Notes: generated from the sequence alone by a model not told the origin. A stretch of 64,000 nt of DNA from Planctomycetota bacterium (GCA_016716265.1 JADJWQ010000001.1:2480001-2544000), one strand, 5' to 3'; positions 19,003-31,788 are shown, counted from the stretch's first letter. Translations and numbers: made by a program.

Positions 19003-19590
19003 ATGGACCTCCCGTCGACCCTGCGCGCCGCGGCCCGCGGCGACCGCGACGCGCTGAACGCGCTGTTCGAACGCAACCTGCCGGTGCTCGAGGCGTTCAT
19101 CCGCGTCCGCATGGGGCCGGCCCTGTCGGCCCGGGAGTCGGTGCGCGACGTCGCGCAGTCGGTCTGCCGCGAGGCGGTCGCCGACCTCGCCCGCCTCGAG
19201 ATCCGCGGCGAGAAGGAGTTCCGCAACTGGCTGTTCCTCGAAGCCGGCCGGAAGCTGCTGAAGAAGGCGCGCTTCCACCGCCAGGAGCGACGCGACCTCG
19301 GGCGCGAGGCCGTGGCGCTCGACGGCGACGACGCCGCGACGCTGCGCGACGCCTACGCGTCGTTCCTGACGCCGAGCCGCTGCGCGGACGCCCGCGAGGA
19401 CGTCGCGTCGATCGAGCGGGCGATCGCCGCGCTGCCGGACGCGCAGCGAGACGCGGTCACGCTGACCCGGCTGCTCGGCATGTCGACCGCGGACGCGGCG
19501 CGCGAGCTCGGCCTCACCGAGTCGGCGGTCCGCGGCCTGGTCGCGCGGGGGCTGGCCCGCGTCGCCGCGCTGCGCAGCGGGCGGAGCTGA
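19003..19590 (+). CDS. ECF-type RNA polymerase sigma factor (pair 1)
   Basis: A 195-residue sigma-70 family protein. Region 2 runs from LPSTLRAAARGDRDALNALF through SVRDVAQSVCREAV and FRNWLFLEAGRKLLKKAR. Region 4 has IAALPDAQRDAVTLTRLLGM followed by the helix-turn-helix STADAARELGLTESAVRGLV. It has no long C-terminal extension. The ATG at 19003 begins the conserved region. It converges with the TPR-kinase gene (15 bases between stops). In Planctomycetota such factors are commonly partnered with a neighbouring Ser/Thr kinase, presumably as its signalling output. Confidence 0.9.
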   Translation: MDLPSTLRAAARGDRDALNALFERNLPVLEAFIRVRMGPALSARESVRDVAQSVCREAVADLARLEIRGEKEFRNWLFLEAGRKLLKKARFHRQERRDLGREAVALDGDDAATLRDAYASFLTPSRCADAREDVASIERAIAALPDAQRDAVTLTRLLGMSTADAARELGLTESAVRGLVARGLARVAALRSGRS

Positions 19591-19605
19591 GCGCCGGCCC
19601 GCCCC

Positions 19606-23172
<3,567 letters not shown>

Positions 23173-23356
23173 GCGCAGTGGTCCTGCGCCGGGCGGGACC
23201 GCGCGCGGATCCTACCACCGGTGGCGGCGGGGGATGCGCTCCGCGGAGCGGGCCGCGTGGGCGGCACGACCGCGGCGTTGTTCGGTCGCCGGGCCGCTCG
23301 CCGCTCCTGGGGTCGCCGCGGGAGTCGCGGCCCGACACACCCTGCGAGAGCGAACC

Positions 23357-23848
23357 ATGAACTTCCCTTCGTCCCGGCTGTTCCGCGTCGTGTCCACGCT
23401 GCTGGTCTGCCTCACGTTCGCCGCCTGCACGGGGAAGGGCGGCAGCGGCGCCGGTGGGGGCGCCGGCGCCGGCAATCCGAACGGCACGAACCGGGCGCGC
23501 TTCACGTTCGCCGTGGACCTGCAGGGGGTCACCGGCCAGCTGGTGATGGACCTCGAGGCCATCGGCAACTCGGGGATCACGTGGGGGCCCGGCGTGAATC
23601 CGCAGATCACCGGCGTGATCGGCACCGGCACCTACACGATCTACACGGCCGGGGAGCTGACCTCGCCGACCGCGCACTACGTCTTCACCGGCGAGAACCA
23701 GTTCGCCGACTTCACCGACCTAACCACGTCCGAGCGGTTCCGGGTGCAGTGGATCGAGACGCAGCGCGGACTGATCATGGTCGTCAATCCGTTCGGCCCG
23801 GGCCCGGTGAGCTACGAGTGCGTGCTGACCGGCTCGCAGGCGCGCTGA
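23357..23848 (+). CDS. Small putative lipoprotein
   Basis: A 163-residue protein with a signal sequence ending in TFAAC, then a glycine-rich linker (TGKGGSGAGGGAGAG), as in many lipoproteins; the -3 residue is Phe, so the lipobox is not ideal. The mature part is beta-rich, with no family I recognise. It is divergent from the kinase gene and convergent with the next secreted protein (41 bases between stops). Confidence 0.65.
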   Translation: MNFPSSRLFRVVSTLLVCLTFAACTGKGGSGAGGGAGAGNPNGTNRARFTFAVDLQGVTGQLVMDLEAIGNSGITWGPGVNPQITGVIGTGTYTIYTAGELTSPTAHYVFTGENQFADFTDLTTSERFRVQWIETQRGLIMVVNPFGPGPVSYECVLTGSQAR

Positions 23849-23889
23849 ATCACCACCACTCCGGCGCGGCGGTCAGCGAAGCGACGCGC

Positions 23890-24999
23890 TCATTGGAAGC
23901 CGCCGATCAGCCGGAACACGGCACCGCCGAAGATCCCGCTCACGTACTGGTAGTTGCCCCGCGTGGCCGTGTAGTCGTTCGCATTGACCTGGCGCATCGG
24001 GTGCGGCAGCGGGTCGCCGATGACGAGCTGCACGGCGGAGCCGGTCACGATGCCGAGGTTGTTGGCCGGCAGATCGTCGACCGCCGGCTGCATGTGCAGG
24101 CTCTGGCCGGACAGGGCCGGGACGGCCGGGATGTTGAGCGTCCACGTGTAGCGGTAGCCGAAGCCGATCACCGGCGGCGTCAGCGTGAACGGATACTGTG
24201 CGACCGAGTCGACGTAGAGGGAGTTGCCGGGCGCACCGACGATCCCGAGATCGATCGGCTGGGCATAGGGCTGGAACCCGAGCAGGAGCAGCCCCGACCA
24301 CGGGTAGAACTGCGACTGCGCCAGGATCGAGATCTGCCCGGTGGGCACGATGCCGCTGAACCGCCCCTGCGTGCCGTTGCCCGCGATCGTGAGGCGAACG
24401 GAGTCAGGCTGGCTGAGCGCCCCGGCGTTGCCATAGCCGAGCACGGTCCCGCCCGGCAGCCACGAGTCGAGCACGTAGCCGGTCGACGTCGACCCCGCAT
24501 TCGCCGCGCTGATGTCGATCAGCAGGTCGCCCTGCGAGACGCCGAACGAGAACGGGTTGGTGAGCTGGATCCGGAACCACGGCGCTGCCTGCGGCGGCGC
24601 GGAGGTGTGCGCCGGCAGCGTCACCGCGCCCTGGTAGGCGGGGAACACCGGGCCGGTGATGTTCGTCGCGAAGTCGGTCGCCATCGTGCTCGTCGTCACG
24701 CTGGTCACGCTCATGTCGATCGACACGTTCGGGATCGTGACGGCCGGCGAGCCGATCGAGTTGCTGGTGTCGGCGCGGAACTCGATCGCGCTGATGAACA
24801 CGTTCGCCTGCGCGAGTGCGGAGCTCGTGACCAGGAGTTGCGTGCGGAAGCCGGTGCGCCCGAACGGGTACTGCGCGATGTCGTTGCCTTCGAAGCTGGC
24901 TGCGAGCCGCGGCACGGCCACCTCGGTGGTCTGCGCGGCGAGCGGCGCGGCGATGGCGGCACCGAGGGTGAGGAGCGTGGAGAGCTTCATCGGAGTCAT
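23890..24999 (-). CDS. Secreted protein with the shared C-terminal module
   Basis: About 369 residues with a signal peptide (ATG at 24999; a second ATG at 24990 starts KLSTLLTLGAAIAAPLAAQ). The N-terminal half is a beta-rich domain with Thr/Ser/Asn content typical of exported structural proteins. From about residue 230 comes a segment (LLLGFQP...IDLGIVGAPGNSLYVD...LNIPAVPALSGQSLHMQPAV) that resembles the C-terminal module of seven other exported proteins in this window. A TTCCTGAAAC element lies 80 bases upstream. The role is unknown; surface display or export is likely. Confidence 0.7.
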   Translation of the reverse strand: MTPMKLSTLLTLGAAIAAPLAAQTTEVAVPRLAASFEGNDIAQYPFGRTGFRTQLLVTSSALAQANVFISAIEFRADTSNSIGSPAVTIPNVSIDMSVTSVTTSTMATDFATNITGPVFPAYQGAVTLPAHTSAPPQAAPWFRIQLTNPFSFGVSQGDLLIDISAANAGSTSTGYVLDSWLPGGTVLGYGNAGALSQPDSVRLTIAGNGTQGRFSGIVPTGQISILAQSQFYPWSGLLLLGFQPYAQPIDLGIVGAPGNSLYVDSVAQYPFTLTPPVIGFGYRYTWTLNIPAVPALSGQSLHMQPAVDDLPANNLGIVTGSAVQLVIGDPLPHPMRQVNANDYTATRGNYQYVSGIFGGAVFRLIGGFQ

Positions 25000-25058
25000 G
25001 GGTTTCGAGAGGGTGGTCGCGCTCTCACCGGCCGGCGAGCGACGCGCCGGGAGGCTGT

Positions 25059-25088
25059 GAACCACCCCGGCAGCGTGTGTTTCAGGAA
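25059..25088 (-). promoter_or_regulatory. Possible ECF-type promoter (TTCCTGAAAC) of the 24999 gene
   Basis: On the minus strand TTCCTGAAAC (25088-25079) is followed 16 bases later by GTTC. The same decamer, with a GCTC at the same distance, stands 82 bases upstream of the ELWxTDGT-repeat gene; here the distance to the start is 80. TGAAAC with a 16-base spacer is the -35 layout of several ECF sigma factors. This is suggestive only, because two copies is a small sample. Confidence 0.35.
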
Positions 25089-25149
25089 ATCCGCCGGTCC
25101 GGCGCTCCGGCCGCCCCCCGCTCGCGACCTGCGCCCCGCTCTGCGGCCC

Positions 25150-26196
25150 TCAGCGCGCCCGAGACTTCCGCGTCTCCGCGCGCGACGCCTTGATCAGCGC
25201 GTCGGCCGCGTCGGGGTCACGCTTGCACTCCAGCAGCGCCTGCAGGATCAGCGGCACGACGAGCGTGGCGTCGGACTCGATCACGAACATCGGGGTGTCC
25301 TCCGTCAGCTTGTCCCAGGTGATCTTCTCGTTGGGCGTCGCGCCGGAGTAGGAGCCGTAGGACGTCGTCGAGTCGCTGATCTGGCAGAAGTACGCCCACG
25401 GCTTCACCGGCTGCTCGAGGTCGTACTTGATCGACGGCACCACGCAGATCGGGAAGTCGCCGGCGATGCCACCGCCGATCTGGAAGAAGCCGACCCCGCG
25501 CCCCTTCGACAGCTCCCGGTAGTCGTCGTAGAGCCGGACCATGTATTCGATCCCGGACTTCACGATGCTCGCGCTGCACTCGCCGCTCTGGACGTGCGAA
25601 GCGAAGATGTTGCCGAACGTGCTGTCCTCGTGCCCCGGCACGACGAGCGGCAGCCCCGCCTCCGCCGCCGCGAGCAGCCAGCACTCCTCCGGATTGCCCT
25701 CGAACAGCTTCTTCGGCAGCGCCTTCACGAGCGCGTAGAAGTACTCGTGCCAGAATCGCCGCTCGCCGTTCTGCGTCGCCGACACCCACATCGGCACCAG
25801 GAACTTCTCGACCGCGCGGAACGCCTCGTCCTCCGGGATCGACGTGTCCGTCACGCGCCGCATCCGCTGCTCCAGGATCGCCGTGTCGTCCGCCTTGGTC
25901 AGGTAGCGGTACTCCGGGAAGTCCTTGTAGCTCCGGTGCGCCACCAGCCGGAACAGCGACTCCTCGAGGTTCGCCCCCGTCACCGACAGCCCGTGCACGA
26001 GCCCCGCCCGGATCGCCGGCGCCAGCGAGATCCCCAGCTGCGCGGACGACATCGCCCCCGCCATCGCCCAGTACATCCGCCCCCCACGCCGCACGTGGTC
26101 CCAGTACGCGAACAACGCATCCCGCGTGCTCCGCGCGTTGAAGTTCCTGTAGTTCCGAGTCACGAACTCGAGGATCGGCAGACCGGTCGTCACCAT
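25150..26196 (-). CDS. Deoxyhypusine-synthase-like protein
   Basis: A 348-residue protein of the deoxyhypusine synthase family, about the size of the eukaryotic enzyme. The NAD/spermidine-binding motifs are recognisable: GRMYWAMAGAMSSAQLGISL near residue 40, HGLSVTGANLEESL, GGGIAGDFPI near 241, and CQISDSTTSYGSYSGATPNE. The catalytic lysine that forms the enzyme-substrate imine aligns with Lys296 in ITWDKL, as in the SWGKI motif of the human enzyme. Bacteria lack eIF5A, so the product is unclear; some bacterial relatives make homospermidine from spermidine or putrescine. The ATG at 26196 starts the conserved region. This is the last intact ordinary gene before the accessory region. Confidence 0.88.
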   Translation of the reverse strand: MVTTGLPILEFVTRNYRNFNARSTRDALFAYWDHVRRGGRMYWAMAGAMSSAQLGISLAPAIRAGLVHGLSVTGANLEESLFRLVAHRSYKDFPEYRYLTKADDTAILEQRMRRVTDTSIPEDEAFRAVEKFLVPMWVSATQNGERRFWHEYFYALVKALPKKLFEGNPEECWLLAAAEAGLPLVVPGHEDSTFGNIFASHVQSGECSASIVKSGIEYMVRLYDDYRELSKGRGVGFFQIGGGIAGDFPICVVPSIKYDLEQPVKPWAYFCQISDSTTSYGSYSGATPNEKITWDKLTEDTPMFVIESDATLVVPLILQALLECKRDPDAADALIKASRAETRKSRAR

Positions 26197-26993
26197 GCGC
26201 CCGCGGTGTACCACAGCCCGCCTCGCGATTCGCCGACGATCTGTCGCCCACCCTCGCCGCCTCGCGGCGCGGACGCATCGCCCCACTACCGGCCCCCGGG
26301 CCGTCGGCGCCCCGCGCAACTCGTGACCGTCGCCGTTCCGGTCGCCTCCACCTGACCCTCTCCCCGATCCACGTGTCGCCCCCACCGTCCCTACGCGCGC
26401 GAGCTCTCGATGCGTTCAGCGCCCGACCCAGCCTCCGCCATCACCCACGACGGCCAGCTGCTCGTGACCGATGCCGGATCTCCCGCCCTGAGAAGTCCGG
26501 CCCCATGTGTTGGAGCGTTCGGCCTGCACGGGCGCAGGGCTCCAACGCACGACCCCCGATTCAGGAAACTCCCCCAGTCAATGGACTTGTTCGAGGCGCA
26601 AGGCGCCACCGCATGCCTGAATCCACCATCCTGCACGGCTTCGGGTCGCTACCGTCTAGTCGGAACAAGACGTTGCAAGCATTGAAGAATTCATGGTTTA
26701 GCAACCCCCACCTGACGTCGACCACCTTCGAGTTCTTCAACCTTGCGCCTTGCCAGCGCCTTCCCGTCTCGTGGAGCGTGGACGGCGTCCCGTCGCACAG
26801 GGCCAGATCACGCGCAGGGCACCGCGATGAGTGTTTGGGCGAGTCGTGCGACGGCGTGCGGTGGCATCGCAGGATCGAGTTCGCGCGTCACGCGAAGCCC
26901 AAGTGAGAGAACCCCAGAAACTCGCACCGAATGTTGCTCCGCGCACCGCCGAACGGTTAACGTCATAAAGTGAGAACAATGGAGGGACCCGCC
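26197..26993. other. Non-coding stretch at the left edge of the accessory region
   Basis: About 800 bases with no open frame that looks like protein. The first part still resembles the surrounding GC-rich DNA. From about 26.6 kb the base composition becomes more balanced, with A/T-rich words, and stays so through most of the region to the tRNA gene. A TTCCTGAATC element (minus strand, near 26571) resembles the promoter-like element seen before two secreted-protein genes, but no gene follows it closely. Confidence 0.4.
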
Positions 26994-27566
26994 ATGATTC
27001 GCGTCTGTCACGCCCTCTCGCCATCCGTTCCGTCTCCGATGAGACGAACCGCCGTGATCCGGGCCTTCGGACTCGTTCTTCTCCTTCCTCTTCTGGCCTG
27101 CGGTGGCGGAGGCAACGGCGACCTACCCTTCACGAACCCCGCCAATCCTCCGCAGGGAGCCGGCGTTTATCCAATCGACATGTCGGGCACTTGGCGAGTT
27201 CGAGCAGTCACACCTCTTGAGATCACCACTCTGAATCCGAACCCGCCGACAAGCGACGACAACTTTAACATCCTACCTCGGAACACTGGTGGCTTCGCCC
27301 TAGTAAGCATCACAAACGAGCGCGCAGACAGGTCTTCGGTGGAGGATCGTTTGGGAATACGCTTGTCCGCTTATATCAATAACGGTGATGGAGCCATTCT
27401 GCAGTATGGCTTCATCGCTCAGCATGAGGATCGAAGGGTCACCATCGGTATCTTCTTTGGCGCACTTGACCCCAGCACAATGCTTGCGGAAATGGTGACA
27501 GTCTACGATATTTTCTCCGCGGGAACCCGCGAAGTCGATCGTTACTTGGTTCGACTAGAGCGATGA
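26994..27566 (+). CDS. Putative lipoprotein of unknown function
   Basis: A 190-residue protein with an N-terminal basic part, a hydrophobic stretch and a lipobox LLAC followed by GGGGNGD, a typical lipoprotein spacer. The mature domain contains DMSGTWRVRAV, found at the start of many lipocalin-like or META-like small beta-barrel domains, but the family is uncertain. The ATG at 26994 has GGAGGGA 7 bases upstream, better than the GTG at 26970. Codon use is less GC-biased than in the flanking core genes, which fits acquisition by transfer. Confidence 0.65.
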   Translation: MIRVCHALSPSVPSPMRRTAVIRAFGLVLLLPLLACGGGGNGDLPFTNPANPPQGAGVYPIDMSGTWRVRAVTPLEITTLNPNPPTSDDNFNILPRNTGGFALVSITNERADRSSVEDRLGIRLSAYINNGDGAILQYGFIAQHEDRRVTIGIFFGALDPSTMLAEMVTVYDIFSAGTREVDRYLVRLER

Positions 27567-27848
27567 CTCGTATGCCTGCCGCAACCTAGTCCGAAGCCGA
27601 CAGCACGTTCGAACTCTCGGGAGTTTGCGGGTTCACCCTTCGACCCGTTTGCGGCTCGTGCAGGCATTATCGGAGTCCTAATCGGGAATGCAACTCGGGC
27701 CGAAGGACGAACGCCCCAGCGAGGGCCGGCTCTCGCGCTTATGGCGTTTGCGTATCATCACGAGAAGCACCACGGTCGCCCAGAACAGGGGATGCAAAGC
27801 AAGCAGGACCACACCTACGACCATCGCGCGGACGCCCGCCTTCGCGCA

Positions 27849-28328
27849 TTAACGTTCGGCGATCCACTTGGCCACCGGTGGCGACAACTCGTAGTAGGTC
27901 TCCACGGGCGCGTGGCCGCCCGGCAATCTGAGCCGGACGTCGTCGCGAAATTGCCGCAGAGTCATGACGTCACCGGAGCTGGACGATCCGCAGGCCGCGG
28001 TCGGAATGAAACACCGCGAGTCACTGCTGCCGCCAACAACCTGCGCCGTGGCCGTCGTGAAACCCCACGACACGTCCTCGGTGAGGAGGCTGCCGTCCAC
28101 ACCTCGCCAGCCGGCCTGAACGATCACGGTGTAGGTGCCGACTGGCGCCGTCGCCAGCGACGACGGCATCCAACGCACTTCGTCCTAAGTTGCTTGCTGA
28201 CCGACGACGAGCGATCCGATGACGGTCGTGCCAGTCGGCGAGATCACATCGATCGAGCGCGAACCAACGACGGCGAGCGTGCCAAAGCGAACTCGGATCG
28301 GGAACGCCGAATCGGTCGTGAACCCCTG
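27849..28328 (-). pseudogene. Ig-like/CFI-box surface protein, 3' part (split by the IS4 element)
   Basis: In one minus-strand frame the sequence reads a bacterial Ig-like domain: FPIRVRFGTLAVVGSRSIDV, then GTYTVIVQAGWRGVDGSLLT, then WGFTTA. It ends with a CFI-box C terminus: CFIPTAACGSSSSGDVMTLR, RQFRDDVRL and YYELSPPVAKWIAER. CFI-box tails occur on exported surface proteins. A TAG at 28185-28187 breaks the frame in the middle. The upstream end stops at the left inverted repeat of the IS4 element, and a matching Ig-like fragment lies on its far side. This is probably one gene cut by the insertion. Confidence 0.7.
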
Positions 28329-29958
28329 CCCCTGGGGCAATGCCGTTAAGCCGCCATGTAGCTCGTGACCCGGGCAGGATTGCGTTCAGCCCGCGCAACG
28401 TGACAGAGTCGCGAATGGAGGCTGCTGCGAAGGGTCGCGTAGCGAGCTAGTTACGCGCTCTGACAGCGTCGCGCTCGTGACCCACTTTGGACCATCCACG
28501 CCACAAGGCTGATGTGCACGGTTGACGCAGTGGATTAGGAAAAGTGGGTGCGCTATTGTTGTTCGGGTAGTGAACGATCCGAACGAAACAGCGCAACCCA
28601 CTGAATTCCGCAAGGGAATCCACGTGAATGGCACAGAAATCGACGGCCAAATTCAAGGCCAAAGTTCGCGTACCGCAGCCGTTTTCGGCGTCCTGGCGGA
28701 GATTCTTGCAAGCGTCGGCGACCCCACGCTTCGGCATCGTTCGCGTGACTTCACGCGGACCGGGCCGCTGAAGCCAGCGCTCCTCACGACGCTGCTCCTT
28801 TACATGGTCGGTGACGGCAATCGCCGCGGCTACCGCCACCTTCTCGACGCGTTCTGGGACGAATGTGCGTCTCAGGGCCTCGAGCTGCCGACAGAGCAGC
28901 CTGTCACCGCAGCCGCGTTCTGCCAAGCGCGTGGGAAGCTGCCCGCCGAGCTGCTGAGGCGCGTCCTTCATGGCGCCGCCGCGAAGGCAGAGTTCAGATT
29001 CCCAGGCGCAACGCGGTGGAACGGCCGCCGAGTGTTCGCTGTAGACGGCTGCAAGGTCAACCTGCAACGCAGCGACGAGCTCAACGCCGCATTCGGCAAG
29101 CCCACCGGCGGCCACGTCCCGCAAGCCACCGTGAGCGCACTCGTCAACGTCATCACCAAGATGCCGGCTGATGTTGTGGTTGACCGATACGGCGTGGACG
29201 AGCGACAGCTACTCGTCGATCACCTGGAAGTTCTCCAGCCTGGTGATCTGCTCGTACTCGACCGCGGCTACCCATCGCACGAGATGATCCGTCTCCTGAG
29301 CGACAGCGGTCTCGACTTCCTGGTCCGTATCCCGGCGGAACAGACCTTCGACGCGATGGCTGACTTCCGAGCGAGTGGCCGAGACGACTACCGCGTTGTG
29401 ATCCCGCCGGCGAGCGACCGGCGCTGCGGCGCTGAGCCGATCGAACTCCGTGCTGTCAAGCTGGTCAACAGCCACGGAGAGAAGTCGTTCTACCTCACGT
29501 CGCTGCGGCGGGCGCACTTCAGCCGCGCCCAGATCGCTGAGCTGTACCGGCTCCGCTGGCAAGCCGAGGAGTTCTTCCGGTTGGAGAAGTCCGTCTACTT
29601 CGACCAGCGTCAGTTCCACGCAAAGTCCGCACTCGGCGTCCGCCAGGAGATCCTCGCGCAAGCCATCTACGTCGTCATCGCTCGCTTCCTGCTCGCGGAA
29701 GCAGCCCGATACGTGGGCGCGAGACACGACGACCTGTCGATCAAGAGCTCTGTACTTGCGCTCGCCGCATATCTGACACGGCTCTGTCTCGATGACCCAG
29801 AGCGGGCGGTCCAGTACCTTCCCCAGCTACTGGAGCGTATCGCCAGAACCCGTGACAAGCGGCGTCCCAGACGTTCGTGCCCAAGACGTTCTTTCAAGCC
29901 TGGCCCGCGTTGGAGCCCCAAAGGGCGACGTGGAGCTTAATGGCATTGGCCCCTGGGG
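28329..29958 (+). mobile_element. IS4-family insertion sequence, apparently intact
   Basis: About 1.63 kb bounded by imperfect inverted repeats. Left, 28329-28351: CCCCTGGGGCAATGCCGTTA plus AGC. Right, inward reading of 29958-29935: CCCCAGGGGCCAATGCCATT plus AAGC. It holds one transposase gene that fills most of the element and ends inside the right repeat. It lies inside a minus-strand Ig-like gene. No clean target duplication could be found by eye, so the outer boundary may be off by some bases. Confidence 0.75.
28624..29940 (+). CDS. IS4-family DDE transposase
   Basis: About 438 residues. The catalytic triad is visible: Asp141 in FAVDGCK, Asp213 in LVLDRGYPS and Glu315 in the IS4 signature YRLRWQAEEFFRLEK, which fits Y-x2-R-x3-E-x6-K exactly. 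The GTG at 28624 is preferred because AAGGGA lies 6 bases upstream; the frame stays open back to 28522, and a longer start is possible. No stop or frameshift interrupts it, so it may be active, unlike every other mobile gene nearby. Confidence 0.9.
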   Translation: MNGTEIDGQIQGQSSRTAAVFGVLAEILASVGDPTLRHRSRDFTRTGPLKPALLTTLLLYMVGDGNRRGYRHLLDAFWDECASQGLELPTEQPVTAAAFCQARGKLPAELLRRVLHGAAAKAEFRFPGATRWNGRRVFAVDGCKVNLQRSDELNAAFGKPTGGHVPQATVSALVNVITKMPADVVVDRYGVDERQLLVDHLEVLQPGDLLVLDRGYPSHEMIRLLSDSGLDFLVRIPAEQTFDAMADFRASGRDDYRVVIPPASDRRCGAEPIELRAVKLVNSHGEKSFYLTSLRRAHFSRAQIAELYRLRWQAEEFFRLEKSVYFDQRQFHAKSALGVRQEILAQAIYVVIARFLLAEAARYVGARHDDLSIKSSVLALAAYLTRLCLDDPERAVQYLPQLLERIARTRDKRRPRRSCPRRSFKPGPRWSPKGRRGA

Positions 29959-30170
29959 CGCGAACGACACGATGGTTAGTGGGGCTGTGACACCGGAGGT
30001 CGAGAACTGCCAAAGGTGGTTGCGCACGAGGCTGGCGCCGCGAGCGTCACGCACCGCGGTGGTGACCCTGGTTACATACGGTTGTCCCTGTACGAAATCC
30101 TCGACCGGCTGCAGACTCGTGCGCAGTGTCATCGGACCGTACGGGATCGGCTGTCGCCACCGCTCGTCAG
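29959..30170 (-). pseudogene. Ig-like surface protein, 5' part (other side of the IS4 insertion)
   Basis: Minus-strand frame with Ig-like domain features: RTSLQPVEDFVQGQPYVTRV, TTAVRDARGASLVRNHLWQF and APLTIVSF. These are the last strands of one Ig-like repeat and the first strand of the next. The fragment joins well to the 3' fragment beyond the IS4 element (PIRVRF). Its own upstream end is fused to a zinc-ribbon transposon remnant near 30.15 kb, so the true N terminus is gone. Confidence 0.6.
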
Positions 30171-30539
30171 CTGGCTCCGAATCTCCCGCGCCGTCTCGCA
30201 CGCCAGCAGGCGCAGCGCCAGCGCCAGCAGGATCGTCGTCGCAGCATACTACAGTCGCGGGTACAGCATGTCCGGCAGCACCCTGAGCGTGCGCCCGCAG
30301 CCGCGGCACAGGTAGCGCTGGATCCGCCCCAGGAGGTCGTGGGCGCCGACCACGCCCCCCGCGACCTGCCGCTCGTAGCTGCCGTGGCCGACGATGCCCA
30401 GGCCGCCCCAAGCCCGAGTGCCTGCCGGCCGCCCGCACGACGGGCAGCACGCGGGGCGGAACTCATCGATGCTCGGAATCGTCGACCAGCTGCTCAGACA
30501 CCCGACGGGGACGGGGAACGCACGTACGATCACGACCAC
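30129..30539 (-). pseudogene. Transposon-type zinc-ribbon protein remnant
   Basis: The frame from 30539 reads two zinc-ribbon knuckles, CPSCG and CRGCG, separated by GLGIVGHGSYERQV. This is the layout of DUF6431-like proteins found with transposases. A TAG at 30249-30251 interrupts it after VLPDMLYPRL. The same frame then continues as sensible sequence (ILLALALRLLACETAREIRS) to a stop at 30129. The end is replaced by the Ig-like fragment. It is probably inactive unless the TAG is an error. Confidence 0.55.
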
Positions 30540-30857
30540 GTGGAGCGAGGGCGGGCGTTTTCAATGCGCCAAAACAATGTTTGCGCCCGTCCTCGCCTCC
30601 TTTCGATTGACGGGAAACGAGGCTCGCCCGCAACATCGAGCGTCGCGGCCTGTGGGCGGTGTTACGGAGCACGCCCAATGTCGGCAGCCGAGCGTTCTCG
30701 TTGCACGTTCCGTGGCGGGCCGCGCGGGGGGTGAAATCGGCGCTGCCGGGCGTCGGCATCGACCGGTCCGTGGTGGAGTGACCGGGATCGGGCGCGGGCC
30801 GCGCGGGCGGCGGCTGGGGGCGTAGGATCTCGCCCCGTTTCACTTCCCCAGAAAGCC

Positions 30858-30889
30858 GAAGCCCGCGGTGTAGCAGCACCGCGGGCTTC
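30858..30889. terminator. Strong hairpin, 13-bp perfect stem
   Basis: GAAGCCCGCGGTG and CACCGCGGGCTTC pair perfectly around a 6-base loop. No T-run follows on the plus strand, though TTTC follows on the minus strand. It lies between the divergent zinc-ribbon remnant and the plus-strand remnant at 30.9 kb, so it may insulate the element from outside transcription. The rest of the 30540-30946 gap shows nothing I can name. Confidence 0.5.
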
Positions 30890-30946
30890 AAGTTCGTGCC
30901 GCCGTCTCACCGTGTCGCGGGGCCGGCCGCACTTCGCACAGCTGCG

Positions 30947-31710
30947 ATGTCCGGATCCTACTCGGCGCGACGGCCGTCGTGCATCCCCTTCTTCGTCACC
31001 CCGTACGTCGCTGGCGCCGATGGGCGGCTGATGGCCGAGCTGCCGACCTGCTGCCCACGCTGGGTGGCTGGTGAGACCTGCAGGGTGTCGGTGCACCACC
31101 TGCGCCACCGGAAGTCGGGGCCGGGGTACCCGCTGACGGTGGCGCGGTGCGCGGCGCACCGGATCGCCTTCACGCTGTACCCACCCGCGTTTGCGCCGTA
31201 CCTTCGTCGGTCGCTCCAGCGGCTGTCGCCCGATGGCCGCGAGCCCGTCGCGGCCGCGCCGGAGTCCACCGAAGACCCCGCTCACCAGTGGCGCGGCACT
31301 CTGTTCGAGGCCGCGGTCGACGCGGAGCAGGGACGAGCGTGGTCGCGATCCACAGACGCGGCGGTGAAGGACGACTCGTGGGGACGCAATGCCGGCAGCT
31401 GCGGGCTGCGGCGCTGCTGATGGGTGTCGCGGCGACCACGAGCCACCGCACGCGCGAGGCGATCGCCGCGGTGCTGTCGGTCGGCGTGCTGGTGCTCCGT
31501 GAGCTGTCCAGGGGCAACGGTTACCGCGCCGTCGGTCGAGCGGTGTGCGAGGTCCTGCGGCGGCTACGCGGCGGTGCGCGCCGCGCGGTGCAACTGCTGG
31601 TCAGCGGTCACCTGATCGGGCGCTGGGGCGAGCCGTGGTGCTGGGATCCGGGGCGGCAGGTCGTCGAGCGCTCGCCGTTCCGGCGCGGTGGAACGCCGCC
31701 GGGTGGGTGA
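30947..31710 (+). pseudogene. Transposon-associated accessory protein, frameshifted
   Basis: The first part (from ATG 30947) has CCPRW, then HHLRHRKSGPGYPLTVARC and HRIAFTLYPPAFAPY, a pattern I associate with small zinc-ribbon proteins encoded ahead of transposases. The frame breaks near 31381 (TCGTGGGGACG). One more G in the run would restore WGTQCRQLRAAALLMGVAAT and an open frame to 31710. A one-base loss is therefore the likely cause. Function unknown. Confidence 0.5.
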
Positions 31711-31788
31711 GGTCCGATCCGAAGTCGCGTCTTCCACGACTTCGGGACCTGCGCCGCGACGGACCCGGTTCCTACCGTGCCGCGCCAC

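Noticed and set aside
26373..26906. A 177-codon plus-strand frame in the intergenic region
   Set aside because: No start signal, no recognisable domain, and Arg/Pro/Ser-biased content.
27741..28349. A 202-codon plus-strand frame
   Set aside because: Antisense to the Ig-like/CFI-box remnant, which has clear family motifs.
28321..29965. Target-site duplication of the IS4 element
   Set aside because: CGTGAAC on the left and CGCGAAC on the right are only partly alike and not cleanly placed, so no duplication is claimed.
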